The notes under the pieces are model-generated. The model saw nothing but the letters and a program-made list of their open reading frames with translations. It was not told the DNA's origin and made no database searches. Shown one piece after another: positions 1 to 6,309 of a DNA stretch of 9,873 nt. The position numbers and the translations under genes are program-made. The DNA lies in the NCBI GenBank assembly GCA_902803035.1, contig CADCON010000109.1:1-9873 (forward strand), in the 5' to 3' direction. This DNA is from an uncultured Ruminococcus sp. (GTDB taxonomy: Bacteria; Bacillota; Clostridia; Oscillospirales; Acutalibacteraceae). Within the stretch, counting starts at the first letter, position 1; every line of letters begins with the position of its first letter.

Positions 1-1
1 C

Positions 2-580
2 AAGGGCTTCTTTTCCGCCGATCCGATGGCTGTTCTCGATAAGGCCGTCAATGAAAAGCAGCACGTATGGAGCATTCTGGGCGGCGGATCTGTCCTGTTG
101 GTCACGCTGGCGGCTTTCGGCGTTCTGCGCAACAGCGTAATGTTGGTGCTGGCAATGATTCCGGGGTATTCTTACTTCGGCTACGGTGTGGATCTTACCG
201 CGATAAAAGTCAAGTTCTTCTTCCTGTCGCTGCTGGTCATTGTGGGATTCTTCTTTGCTTCATCGGGTCTTACCGCTCTGTTCTTGTCGCTCCAGAAGCA
301 GAAGGCGGATTTTTTCCAGAGCATGAATATGATGGCCGTTGCCAGCCTTCCGCTCGCAGTCTGCGGCGCGGCAGCCTTTCTCATCAGCTTTATCTATGTG
401 CCGCTGTCGCTGTTGTTCCTGATCGCGGGCGTCATCTTCAAGTGCATTATGCTCAGTGAGGGACTGAAGAAGGCGGTTGTTTCCGGAAAAAGCAGCGCGT
501 GGTATGTATTCGGGCTTATGGGAGCGAATATTGTCGCATTCAGCCTGATCGCCGTGATCATGAGCAAGATGATGTTCTGA
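2..580 (+). CDS. Multi-pass membrane protein, YIP1-like (3' part; start lies before the window)
   Basis: The frame is open from the first full codon at position 2, so the gene begins upstream; an internal ATG at 26 has no convincing ribosome site and is probably not the start. The visible 192 residues hold about five hydrophobic helices: one around the GGGSVLLVTLAAFGVL stretch, one at FFFLSLLVIVGFFF, one at the AVCGAAAFLISF segment, one at PLSLLFLIAGVIF, and one at the C-terminus. Short polar loops separate them. The opening residues (FFSADP, then VLDKAV) resemble the linker before a YIP1-type membrane domain, which in Clostridia often follows an N-terminal zinc ribbon; that part would lie outside the window and is not seen. 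The family assignment rests on helix layout and is an inference. The gene ends 33 bases before a strong terminator. Function is unknown. Confidence 0.75.
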   Translation, partial: KGFFSADPMAVLDKAVNEKQHVWSILGGGSVLLVTLAAFGVLRNSVMLVLAMIPGYSYFGYGVDLTAIKVKFFFLSLLVIVGFFFASSGLTALFLSLQKQKADFFQSMNMMAVASLPLAVCGAAAFLISFIYVPLSLLFLIAGVIFKCIMLSEGLKKAVVSGKSSAWYVFGLMGANIVAFSLIAVIMSKMMF

Positions 581-613
581 TCATGGCAGCGGAACGCTTT
601 CAGCAGAATTATT

Positions 614-655
614 ACGCCGCGGGTTTGTCGCACTGACGTTCCCGCGGCGTTTTTT
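614..655 (+). terminator. Rho-independent terminator, possibly serving both converging genes
   Basis: A perfect 10-bp stem (ACGCCGCGGG at 614-623 with CCCGCGGCGT at 641-650) and a 17-base loop are followed by a run of six T (650-655), the usual form for a + strand terminator of the gene ending at 580. The same hairpin begins two bases after the minus-strand ABC-F stop codon. Read on the minus strand its tail is AATAATT, a poorer U-tract, so it may work less well in that direction. Confidence 0.9.
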
Positions 656-656
656 G

Positions 657-2159
657 TCATATGTTGTACACCCTGCCGCATACCTCGCTGATGAATTTGC
701 GGTCGTGGGACACGCTGATGATCGTGCCGCCGTATTCCCGCAGGGCCTTGCGGATGACCGGCCCCGACAGCGGAGAGAAATTCCGCGTCGGTTCGTCGAG
801 AAGCAGCACGTCGCAGCGGTCGAGATTCATGGCGATGAAGTACAGCTTTGCCTTCTGGCCGCCGGAAAGCTGCGAAATCGGGTGTTCCGTTTCGGCTGCC
901 GTGTAGCGCATACTGCCGAGATAGGTGCGGATGGCGGTCAGCTCGTCCCTGTCGCCCGTGCGAGAGAGGAATTCCACCGGCGTGAGCGTCATATCCATGC
1001 GTTCGGCGTAATGCTGCGGCATATAGGCGGCGCGGATGTCCGTCCGCGCCAGCAATTGCCCCGCGATCAGCCGGAGAAGCGTGGTCTTTCCCGCGCCGTT
1101 GCGCCCCACGATGCAGAGCTTCTCCCCGCCGCCGACGTGCAGATCAATATTCCGCGCCAGCTCGCCGGCTTCATTGGCGAGAACGTCAAGGTGCAGGTCA
1201 AGGATGGTCTTGCCCCTGCTGGATGTGATTTCGGGCGAAAACCGGACGAAAATCTCGTCTTCCGTTTCGGGAAGCTGGGTCATTTCGCTGTGCTCCCGCT
1301 CGAAGCGGCGTTCCATCGACTTGACCGCCGCCATTTTCTTTTTGAGAAGCCGCCCGCCGTGGGGATCCTGACGGCTGATGGCGTTCTGCTCATGCTCCAC
1401 GCGGGACTGAATCCGCCTGAATTTCTCCTGCTGCTTTTCGTATTCCTCCTGCTCCTTGCGCGCGACCTGCGTCTGGTGGGAACGGGCGGCTTCGCGGCGT
1501 TCGACGTATTCGCGGTAGCCGCAGCGGGTGACGGTGCAGACCGGAATGGTCTTGCGGCGTACCTGTTCCAGATGAATGATGACATTCGCGGTGTGTTCCA
1601 GCAGCGTTTCATCGTGGGAAATAAACAGCACCGGCACCTGGGAATGCCTGATAAAATCCTCCAGCCATTCCAGTGTGGGAATGTCCAGATCGTTGGACGG
1701 CTCGTCGAGGAGCAGCAGGTCGGGCTGTCCGATGGTCAGGGAGAGAAGGCGCAGCTTGACATTCTCGCCGCCGGAGAGCGTGCCGACCGGCTGCTCCGAA
1801 TAATAGATATCCGTGGCAAGCCCCAGTCTTTGCGCGGCGCGGCTCAGCTCGGAGGGCGCGCGGTCAAAGAATCCGGGCGAAGTGCAGAAGAATTCGTACA
1901 CCGTCATGGCGGCTTTTTCGGGCGGAAGCTCCTGCTCCAGATACCCGATGCTGGCGGGGCGCAGAATGTCCCCGGAATATTCGCAGTAGCCTTCAATCAG
2001 CGACGGGTCATAGATCAGCCGGAGAAGGGTGGATTTTCCGTTGCCCTCCTCGCCGATGACCGCCGCACGGTCGCCTTCCCGCAGCGTGAAGGAGAGATCG
2101 CGCAGCAGGCAGCGCAGGTCTTTTGTGTGATGGATGGTGAGGTGTCTGACCTGAATCGT
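657..2159 (-). CDS. ABC-F family ATPase (two nucleotide-binding domains) with a non-standard start codon
   Basis: A soluble protein of about 500 residues with two ABC ATPase domains and no membrane segments, the ABC-F plan; these proteins act on the ribosome as translation factors or antibiotic-protection proteins. Numbering from the ACG at 2159: Walker A GEEGNGKST (36-44), signature LSGGE (128-132), Walker B LLLLDEP (148-154) and SHDE switch (181-184); then a charged helical linker (about 223-292); then Walker A GRNGAGKT (352-359), LSGGQ (431-435), Walker B LLLDEP and SHD (484-486). Both catalytic Glu residues are present. After the second Walker B the residues are TRNFSPLS, not the usual TNHLD. 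The first conventional start, ATG at 1907, would remove the whole first Walker A; clear homology continues upstream to an in-frame TGA at 2165-2163. Between them lie only CAC, ACG and ATT, with a ribosome site AGGGGG (2173-2168) 8 bases before ACG. The exact start and the drug or ribosome target are unknown. Confidence 0.85.
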   Translation of the reverse strand, partial: TIQVRHLTIHHTKDLRCLLRDLSFTLREGDRAAVIGEEGNGKSTLLRLIYDPSLIEGYCEYSGDILRPASIGYLEQELPPEKAAMTVYEFFCTSPGFFDRAPSELSRAAQRLGLATDIYYSEQPVGTLSGGENVKLRLLSLTIGQPDLLLLDEPSNDLDIPTLEWLEDFIRHSQVPVLFISHDETLLEHTANVIIHLEQVRRKTIPVCTVTRCGYREYVERREAARSHQTQVARKEQEEYEKQQEKFRRIQSRVEHEQNAISRQDPHGGRLLKKKMAAVKSMERRFEREHSEMTQLPETEDEIFVRFSPEITSSRGKTILDLHLDVLANEAGELARNIDLHVGGGEKLCIVGRNGAGKTTLLRLIAGQLLARTDIRAAYMPQHYAERMDMTLTPVEFLSRTGDRDELTAIRTYLGSMRYTAAETEHPISQLSGGQKAKLYFIAMNLDRCDVLLLDEPTRNFSPLSGPVIRKALREYGGTIISVSHDRKFISEVCGRVYNI

Positions 2160-2167
2160 GTGTCATT

Positions 2168-2173
2168 CCCCCT
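2168..2173 (-). promoter_or_regulatory. Ribosome binding site that bears on the ABC-F start
   Basis: On the minus strand AGGGGG is the only good Shine-Dalgarno sequence here. It lies 1 base from the out-of-frame ATG at 2166 (too close), 8 bases from the in-frame ACG at 2159 (ideal) and 11 bases from the in-frame ATT at 2156 (acceptable). The spacing therefore favours initiation at 2159 or 2156, neither of which is a standard start codon. Confidence 0.6.
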
Positions 2174-2189
2174 ATTCTGAATTGTCTTT

Positions 2190-2219
2190 ATTATGACATC
2201 CGGCGAAGGGCTTTGTCAA
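2190..2219 (-). promoter_or_regulatory. Sigma-A type promoter for the ABC-F gene
   Basis: On the minus strand a perfect -35 box TTGACA (2219-2214) is followed, after 18 bases, by CATAAT (2195-2190). A TG sits just upstream of the -10 box in the extended -10 position. Transcription would begin near 2183, leaving only about ten bases before the ribosome site, so there is no room for a leader-peptide attenuator of the kind that controls some ABC-F resistance genes. Confidence 0.7.
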
Positions 2220-2259
2220 TGTGAAGGGGGAAATCTTTAGGTTTTCTTTAACCCTTCGC

Positions 2260-2288
2260 TTGCAAAATCCGGGATGGTATGCTATCAT
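2260..2288 (+). promoter_or_regulatory. Sigma-A type promoter for the small membrane protein / Alum_res pair
   Basis: TTGCAA (2260-2265), a 17-base spacer and TATCAT (2283-2288), with TG at 2280-2281 forming an extended -10. Transcription would start near 2295, in or just after the A-run at 2291-2297, ahead of a ribosome site AGGAAGG at 2299-2305. No other candidate is visible before the start at 2317. Confidence 0.65.
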
Positions 2289-2316
2289 GTAAAAAAACAG
2301 GAAGGATAAAAGACAA

Positions 2317-2646
2317 ATGGGAACCATTATCTGGCTGCTGATCATGATTCCGACGTCGGCCCTTTTTACGGGCATAGGGATCTTTGCGTGGAAAAGAAAG
2401 AAGCCCATGTGGTTCTGGGCCGGAAGCACCGTCAAGGAAAGCGAGATCCGCGATGTGCCTGCCTACAACCGGGCGAACGGCATCATGTGGCTGGCCTATT
2501 CCGGGCTGATGTGGCTCAGTACGTTGCTGGGAATCTTTCATGTAGCAGCGGCAGGAATTGTCATGATGACAGGCTGTACTGTCGGAAGTATCGCGCTGGC
2601 GGTTGCCTATAGCAGGATATACGACTATTACAAGGCAAAAAAATAA
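2317..2646 (+). CDS. Small three-helix membrane protein of unknown function
   Basis: A 109-residue protein with hydrophobic segments at about 3-25, 53-74 and 77-98. A basic patch (KRKK, 26-29) follows the first helix, which by the positive-inside rule puts that loop in the cytoplasm. The loop carries a short conserved-looking motif, FWAGSTVKESEIRDVPAYNR (33-52), which recalls small uncharacterised membrane proteins of Clostridia in the DUF3784-like group; this resemblance is from memory and tentative. The ATG at 2317 has AGGAAGG 11 bases upstream and follows a good promoter. The next gene starts 19 bases after the stop codon, so the two should be co-transcribed. The codon pattern and the correctly placed ribosome site support a real gene. 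No function can be assigned. Confidence 0.8.
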   Translation: MGTIIWLLIMIPTSALFTGIGIFAWKRKKPMWFWAGSTVKESEIRDVPAYNRANGIMWLAYSGLMWLSTLLGIFHVAAAGIVMMTGCTVGSIALAVAYSRIYDYYKAKK

Positions 2647-2665
2647 ACAGAATGAGGTAATACCG

Positions 2666-3967
2666 ATGAATCAGACAAGACAATTTTTTGATATTGATGA
2701 AAAACTGCTCCTGCTTGCCGAGCAGACCGAACAGGATATCAGACCCGCCTTCGAGCGCATTGAAAGCAATGCTTTCCAGAACCAGCAGAAGGTGCTCGCC
2801 GCCTTCATTCGGAACCGCGTGGGGGAGAACTGCTTCACCTCCTCCACCGGCTACGGCTACAACGATATCGGCCGGGAAAAGCTGGAACGTGTCTTTGCCG
2901 ACGCGATGGAATGTGAGGACGCGCTTCTCCGCCACAATTTCATGTGCGGCACCCACGCGCTGACCGTCGCCCTCTTCGGCGTGCTGCGTCCGGGGGACAA
3001 AATGCTCTGCGTCACCGGAATGCCCTACGACACCATCCAGTCGGTCATCGGCATCAGCAAGCAGGCGGCAAGCGGCTCCCTGAAGGATTTCGGCATTGCC
3101 TTTGAAAAGGTCGATCTGCTGCCCGACGGCGACGTCGATCTGGAGGAAACCCGCAATCGACTGCGGCTTGACGCTTCGGTCAGAATGGTCTATATCCAGC
3201 GTTCGAGGGGGTATGCTCTCCGTCCTTCGCTGACTGTGGAGAAAATAGAAGAAATCTGCAAGACGGTGCGCGAGGTCAGGCCGGAGGTCATGATCATGGT
3301 GGACAACTGCTACGGCGAATTCGTCCAGCTCACGGAGCCTTGCGTCCACGGAGCCGACCTCATGGCAGGCTCGCTCATCAAGAATCCCGGAGGCGGCATT
3401 GCCGCGACCGGCGGCTATATCGCGGGACGCGCCGATCTGGTGGAGCTATGCTCCTACCGCCTTTCCACGCCCGGCACCGGCAGGGAGGTCGGCTGCACGC
3501 TGGGACATTCGCGTGAAATGTACATGGGGCTGTTCTCCGCGCCGCACGTGGTGGGAGAAGCCCTGAAGACCGCCGCGTTCTGCGCGGGGCTGTTCTCGCG
3601 TCTTGGCTATGGCGTAACGCCGCAGCCCAATGAGCCCCGCGCCGACATCATTCAGTCGGTGCTGCTGCGGAATCCGGAATCGCTCATCGCCTTCTGCCAG
3701 GGGATACAGAGCGGTTCGCCGGTGGATTCCATGGCGCTGCCGGAGCCGTGGGATATGCCCGGTTACGACAACAAAATCATCATGGCGTCCGGCTCCTTCA
3801 CGCTCGGCTCGTCCATCGAGCTGTCCGCCGACGCGCCCCTGCGCGAGCCTTACGCGGTGTGGATGCAGGGCGGTCTGAATTACGCCGCCGGAAAGACCGG
3901 CATTCTCATTGCCGCCCAGCGTATGCTTGACAAAGGACTGGCGCGGATGCCCTGCGCCGGAAACTGA
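2666..3967 (+). CDS. Aluminium-resistance family PLP-dependent protein (methionine gamma-lyase family)
   Basis: A 433-residue protein of the Alum_res family, fold-type I PLP enzymes related to cystathionine/methionine gamma-lyases and usually annotated as 'methionine gamma-lyase family' or 'aluminum resistance protein' (B. subtilis YnbB is the same type). Visible marks are the N-terminal SSTGYGYNDIGR (59-70), the NFMCGTHAL segment (91-99) near the cofactor phosphate, VDNCYGEF (212-219) whose Asp213 should contact the pyridine nitrogen, and SLIKNPGGG (236-244) whose Lys239 is the expected Schiff-base lysine. Length agrees with the family. The start at 2666 has GAGG 8 bases upstream; an in-frame ATG at 2603 lies inside the previous gene and is rejected. 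It would be cytoplasmic. The real substrate is not established, and the 'aluminium' label is historical. No clear terminator follows before the convergent gene at 4010. Confidence 0.93.
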   Translation: MNQTRQFFDIDEKLLLLAEQTEQDIRPAFERIESNAFQNQQKVLAAFIRNRVGENCFTSSTGYGYNDIGREKLERVFADAMECEDALLRHNFMCGTHALTVALFGVLRPGDKMLCVTGMPYDTIQSVIGISKQAASGSLKDFGIAFEKVDLLPDGDVDLEETRNRLRLDASVRMVYIQRSRGYALRPSLTVEKIEEICKTVREVRPEVMIMVDNCYGEFVQLTEPCVHGADLMAGSLIKNPGGGIAATGGYIAGRADLVELCSYRLSTPGTGREVGCTLGHSREMYMGLFSAPHVVGEALKTAAFCAGLFSRLGYGVTPQPNEPRADIIQSVLLRNPESLIAFCQGIQSGSPVDSMALPEPWDMPGYDNKIIMASGSFTLGSSIELSADAPLREPYAVWMQGGLNYAAGKTGILIAAQRMLDKGLARMPCAGN

Positions 3968-4009
3968 CGCTCTTTTACGGAATCCATGACCGCGGGCGTC
4001 TTGCCGGCT

Positions 4010-4405
4010 CTAAAGAATATTGGAAATCGTCGGAAGCTCGGTGCTTCTGAGATGCTCCAGCGCGTCGCCCGTTTCGTGCAGGGTGAGGTACAGCTCATCG
4101 AATTTCCGGTTGCGAAGGAGCGGCCGCAGCCTTCTGACGGCGGAGGAAACGCGCTCCAGTTCGTCGTGCCGCGAATAGGTGGAAATGACGGGCTGGCATT
4201 GCTCCCACGCGCGTGACAATTCGCTGATCTTGTCGCCCAGCGCGTCCAGATCCTCTTCGGCGGGGCTGCCGCCGTTCGTCAGCGCGAGAGCTTCGCCGGT
4301 CATGCGGGACAATTCCCGGCTGGCATTCACCGTGTTGATGAGAGCGGCGGAGCAGAACGCCGCGAGAAAAACGCAGATAATTGCTGTGATTCGTGCCCGG
4401 TTCAC
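4010..4405 (-). CDS. DUF4363-type membrane-anchored protein
   Basis: A 131-residue protein with one N-terminal hydrophobic helix (about 5-26) and a mostly helical, charged remainder that should face outside the cell membrane. Size, single anchor and helical body match DUF4363 proteins, which in Clostridia are commonly encoded directly after a DUF421 gene; that is the arrangement here. The start is GTG at 4405, overlapping the TGA stop of the DUF421 gene by four bases (GTGA), so translation is probably coupled; no strong ribosome site of its own is visible. The proteins likely form one membrane complex, an inference from gene order. The biochemical role is unknown. The stop is TAG, and only 42 bases separate it from the convergent Alum_res gene. 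Confidence 0.85.
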   Translation of the reverse strand: MNRARITAIICVFLAAFCSAALINTVNASRELSRMTGEALALTNGGSPAEEDLDALGDKISELSRAWEQCQPVISTYSRHDELERVSSAVRRLRPLLRNRKFDELYLTLHETGDALEHLRSTELPTISNIL

Positions 4406-5082
4406 GGTGTATCACGTGCCTTTCTGATGATCTTGAATCGGCCGCCGCTGTCGCCGTACATGATGTAAATATCCTCCAGCGCGGCACTTTGCGATTTGAC
4501 GGTTTTCCGGATGCGTTCCGGCGTCCAGCCGATCAGCATGGCCGCTTCGGTCTGGATCTCGCCGTCGCTGACCATCAGGGCATTGAGCGAATCCCTGCCC
4601 TCGTCCTTCCCCGCCTGCGAAGCGGTCAGCGGAAGTTCCCCGCTCCGGAGAAGCACGCTCAGGACCCCGTCGGTTTCGATGATGGCGTATTCCACCGCGC
4701 CGGGGTCGAAGATGTCCTTCTTCCGCAGTTCCTCGAATAAATCCTCATTGCTCAGCCGGAGCGAACGCATGGCGGCCTGATTGATTCTGCCCTTTTCGAT
4801 GACCACCACCGGCATTCCGGAAATCAGCCGGCGGAACGGCCGGTATTTCAGCATGAAAAATGACATGGCCATTTCGGTGACCACGAGGGTGAGAATGGGG
4901 ACGATGCCGGTGAAGATGGAAATGCCCACCTCCTGCATCGGCATGGCGGCAATGTTGGAAATCATCAGCGTCACCACGATCTCGGACGCCTGCATTTCCT
5001 TGATCTGCCGCTTACCCATCACGCGGACGGCAAAAATGACCACGGCGTAAAGTATGACCGTGCGTATCAGCGAAACAAACAT
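4402..5082 (-). CDS. DUF421 (YetF-type) membrane protein
   Basis: About 226 residues from the ATG at 5082: an N-terminal membrane part with three helices (about 3-23, 34-50 and 55-80), then a soluble part. The block after the helices (RPFRRLISGMPVVVIEKG, then LSNEDLFEELRKKDIFDP and the following AVEYAIIETDGVLSVL) is characteristic of DUF421/YetF proteins. Family members occur widely in spore-forming Firmicutes, and related proteins have been linked to spore membranes; the role here is unknown. ATG 5082 has AAGGGGG 9 bases upstream (5098-5092). An in-frame ATG at 5133 has GGGAGGG 8 bases upstream and would add 17 residues of non-membrane sequence; it remains possible. Both ribosome sites lie in arms of inverted repeats. 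The stop overlaps the start of the DUF4363 gene. Confidence 0.92.
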   Translation of the reverse strand: MFVSLIRTVILYAVVIFAVRVMGKRQIKEMQASEIVVTLMISNIAAMPMQEVGISIFTGIVPILTLVVTEMAMSFFMLKYRPFRRLISGMPVVVIEKGRINQAAMRSLRLSNEDLFEELRKKDIFDPGAVEYAIIETDGVLSVLLRSGELPLTASQAGKDEGRDSLNALMVSDGEIQTEAAMLIGWTPERIRKTVKSQSAALEDIYIMYGDSGGRFKIIRKARDTP

Positions 5083-5091
5083 ATTCCCGAT

Positions 5092-5125
5092 CCCCCTTCC
5101 GGGTATTAGTATTTCCGGAAGGGGG
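5092..5125 (-). repeat. Inverted repeat covering the DUF421 ribosome site
   Basis: Perfect 11-bp inverted repeat (CCCCCTTCCGG at 5092-5102 with CCGGAAGGGGG at 5115-5125) around a 12-base AT-rich loop. In the minus-strand RNA the 3' arm contains the AAGGGGG used for the start at 5082, so a folded hairpin would hide it. There is no U-tract, so it is not an intrinsic terminator. Confidence 0.75.
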
Positions 5126-5137
5126 CGTATCATACCG

Positions 5138-5176
5138 GCAGCCCTCCCGTTTTTTGTCCGCGGGAGGGCTGCTTTT
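5138..5176 (+). terminator. Strong GC hairpin; terminator-like only on the + strand
   Basis: Perfect 12-bp inverted repeat (GCAGCCCTCCCG at 5138-5149 with CGGGAGGGCTGC at 5161-5172), an 11-base loop with six T, then TTTT (5173-5176). The T-tail makes it look like a + strand terminator, yet no + strand gene lies upstream of it before 3967. On the minus strand it lies between a paralog gene and the DUF421 gene, lacks a U-tail, and its 3' arm contains GGGAGGG, the ribosome site for the alternative start at 5133. Its role may be to block antisense transcription or to act in the DUF421 leader. Confidence 0.5.
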
Positions 5177-5196
5177 GTGAGAAGGATGCAATTGTT

Positions 5197-6258
5197 TCAG
5201 CGTTTCTTATATTTCACAAGCGGATTGTCATAATCCACTTCGTAGGGGGTACAGAGAAACGACCAGAGAATATGCCCGTATTCGGAATCGGTCTGGAAGT
5301 AGACGTAACGCGGCTCGCCGTCCTGGGAAACGATCTGGTAAAAATATCCGAATTGGGGACTGTCCTCGTGCTTGATGACCACGCCCGGTTCACCGATGGT
5401 CAGACGGTAGATGGGGTCGTCCAGCCGGCTGGTTTTTTCCAGTATGCGGCGCAGCAGTTCCTCCGACAGGCTCGGTTCTCTGTCCGTTTCCCAAAGATAG
5501 GCCTGTCCGCCGATAAGACGGGCGTTGTATTCGTCGGGGCTTTTGATATCGCATACCGGGAATCCGTCCCCGTCGGGTTCCTGCCCGGCGCCGTAATAGA
5601 CCGCGGCGGCCTGAAGATTCATGACCCGGAAATATGTGACGCCCACCTTGTCCGGCGCGTCGTCGTTGCCGTAGCAGTATCCGATGATCGCACAATACCA
5701 CTGTTCGTCAAGAACGCAGCAGAAGGACGTGCGTCCGGTCCTGCCGCTGCCGGCGTCATCCTGATCCGGATCCTCGGCGGCGTTGTCCATCTTTTCGCAC
5801 CGGGAAAGCCCCACGGGATAGGCGGCAAAGAATGCGTCCACCGCGCGGTCGAAGCCGGGCTTTTGCTGCGTTTCGGGCGTGAAATTCCGGGCGAAGGCTT
5901 CACGGTCGCCCTTGTCGGCGGAGGTGAGCAGCGCTCTGATGATCTGGGATTCCGCCTGCGATTCCATTACCCATTCATTCCGCCAACGTTCGGGTACGCT
6001 CTCATAGCGGGTGGGGGTAAAAAAGTCCCTGGCGGCTTGCGAGAATCCCCGTATGCCGAGGAATCCGGCCAGTATCACCGGCAGCGTCATCATCAACGCG
6101 CCTGCGATCATGCAGATGACCGGCGATTTCTTTCCCTTGTATTTCTTTCTGAAAAGATTGATGAATCCCGCGAGAAGCAGAATTACGCCGGCAATTAGCA
6201 GCAGAACAATTATAACGATTGCCAGCAGTACCATGCCGGCAGCGGACAGGATTGACAT
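5197..6258 (-). CDS. Two-helix membrane-anchored protein with outer domain (intact paralog)
   Basis: A 353-residue protein. Two N-terminal hydrophobic segments (about 5-35 and 46-70) are joined by a basic loop (RKKYKGKK), so the loop should be inside and the long C-terminal part outside the cell. That part begins with a conserved stretch including ADKGDREAFARNFTPE and VDAFFAAYP, similar in style to DUF5104-type proteins; that link is tentative. The C-terminal half has KVGVTYFRVMNLQAAAV and CDIKSPDEY motifs, all repeated in the neighbouring copy at 6310-7388. ATG 6258 is chosen because GGGAG (6273-6269) lies 10 bases upstream; a TTG two codons earlier is only 4 bases from it. It sits 51 bases after the frameshifted paralog, so they are likely co-transcribed. 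Function unknown. Confidence 0.82.
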   Translation of the reverse strand: MSILSAAGMVLLAIVIIVLLLIAGVILLLAGFINLFRKKYKGKKSPVICMIAGALMMTLPVILAGFLGIRGFSQAARDFFTPTRYESVPERWRNEWVMESQAESQIIRALLTSADKGDREAFARNFTPETQQKPGFDRAVDAFFAAYPVGLSRCEKMDNAAEDPDQDDAGSGRTGRTSFCCVLDEQWYCAIIGYCYGNDDAPDKVGVTYFRVMNLQAAAVYYGAGQEPDGDGFPVCDIKSPDEYNARLIGGQAYLWETDREPSLSEELLRRILEKTSRLDDPIYRLTIGEPGVVIKHEDSPQFGYFYQIVSQDGEPRYVYFQTDSEYGHILWSFLCTPYEVDYDNPLVKYKKR

Positions 6259-6309
6259 TTTCAATCATCTCCCGGATAGAATTTATTTTGTCGGACAATG
6301 CAGGCGCGA

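Noticed and set aside
1905..1907. ATG at 1907 as the ABC-F start
   Set aside because: It would remove the first Walker A and about 84 residues of clear ABC-F homology, and has no good ribosome site.
654..2180. A 508-residue open frame on the + strand opposite the ABC-F gene
   Set aside because: It mirrors the ABC-F gene, whose minus-strand frame carries all ATPase motifs; the antisense product has no recognisable domain and no ribosome site. Long antisense frames are common in GC-rich coding DNA.
2174..2316. Leader-peptide attenuator ahead of the ABC-F gene
   Set aside because: The promoter places the transcript start about ten bases before the ribosome site, leaving no room for a leader peptide or alternating hairpins.
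2561..3349. A 262-residue open frame on the minus strand
   Set aside because: It lies opposite the Alum_res gene, whose PLP-binding motifs are on the + strand.
3968..4009. Possible terminator between the convergent Alum_res and DUF4363 genes
   Set aside because: Only weak GC pairings and no T-run in either direction were found in the 42-base gap.
5272..6198. A 308-residue open frame on the + strand
   Set aside because: Antisense to the membrane-anchored paralog, which is supported by its homologous neighbour copy. The antisense product has low-complexity composition and no ribosome site.
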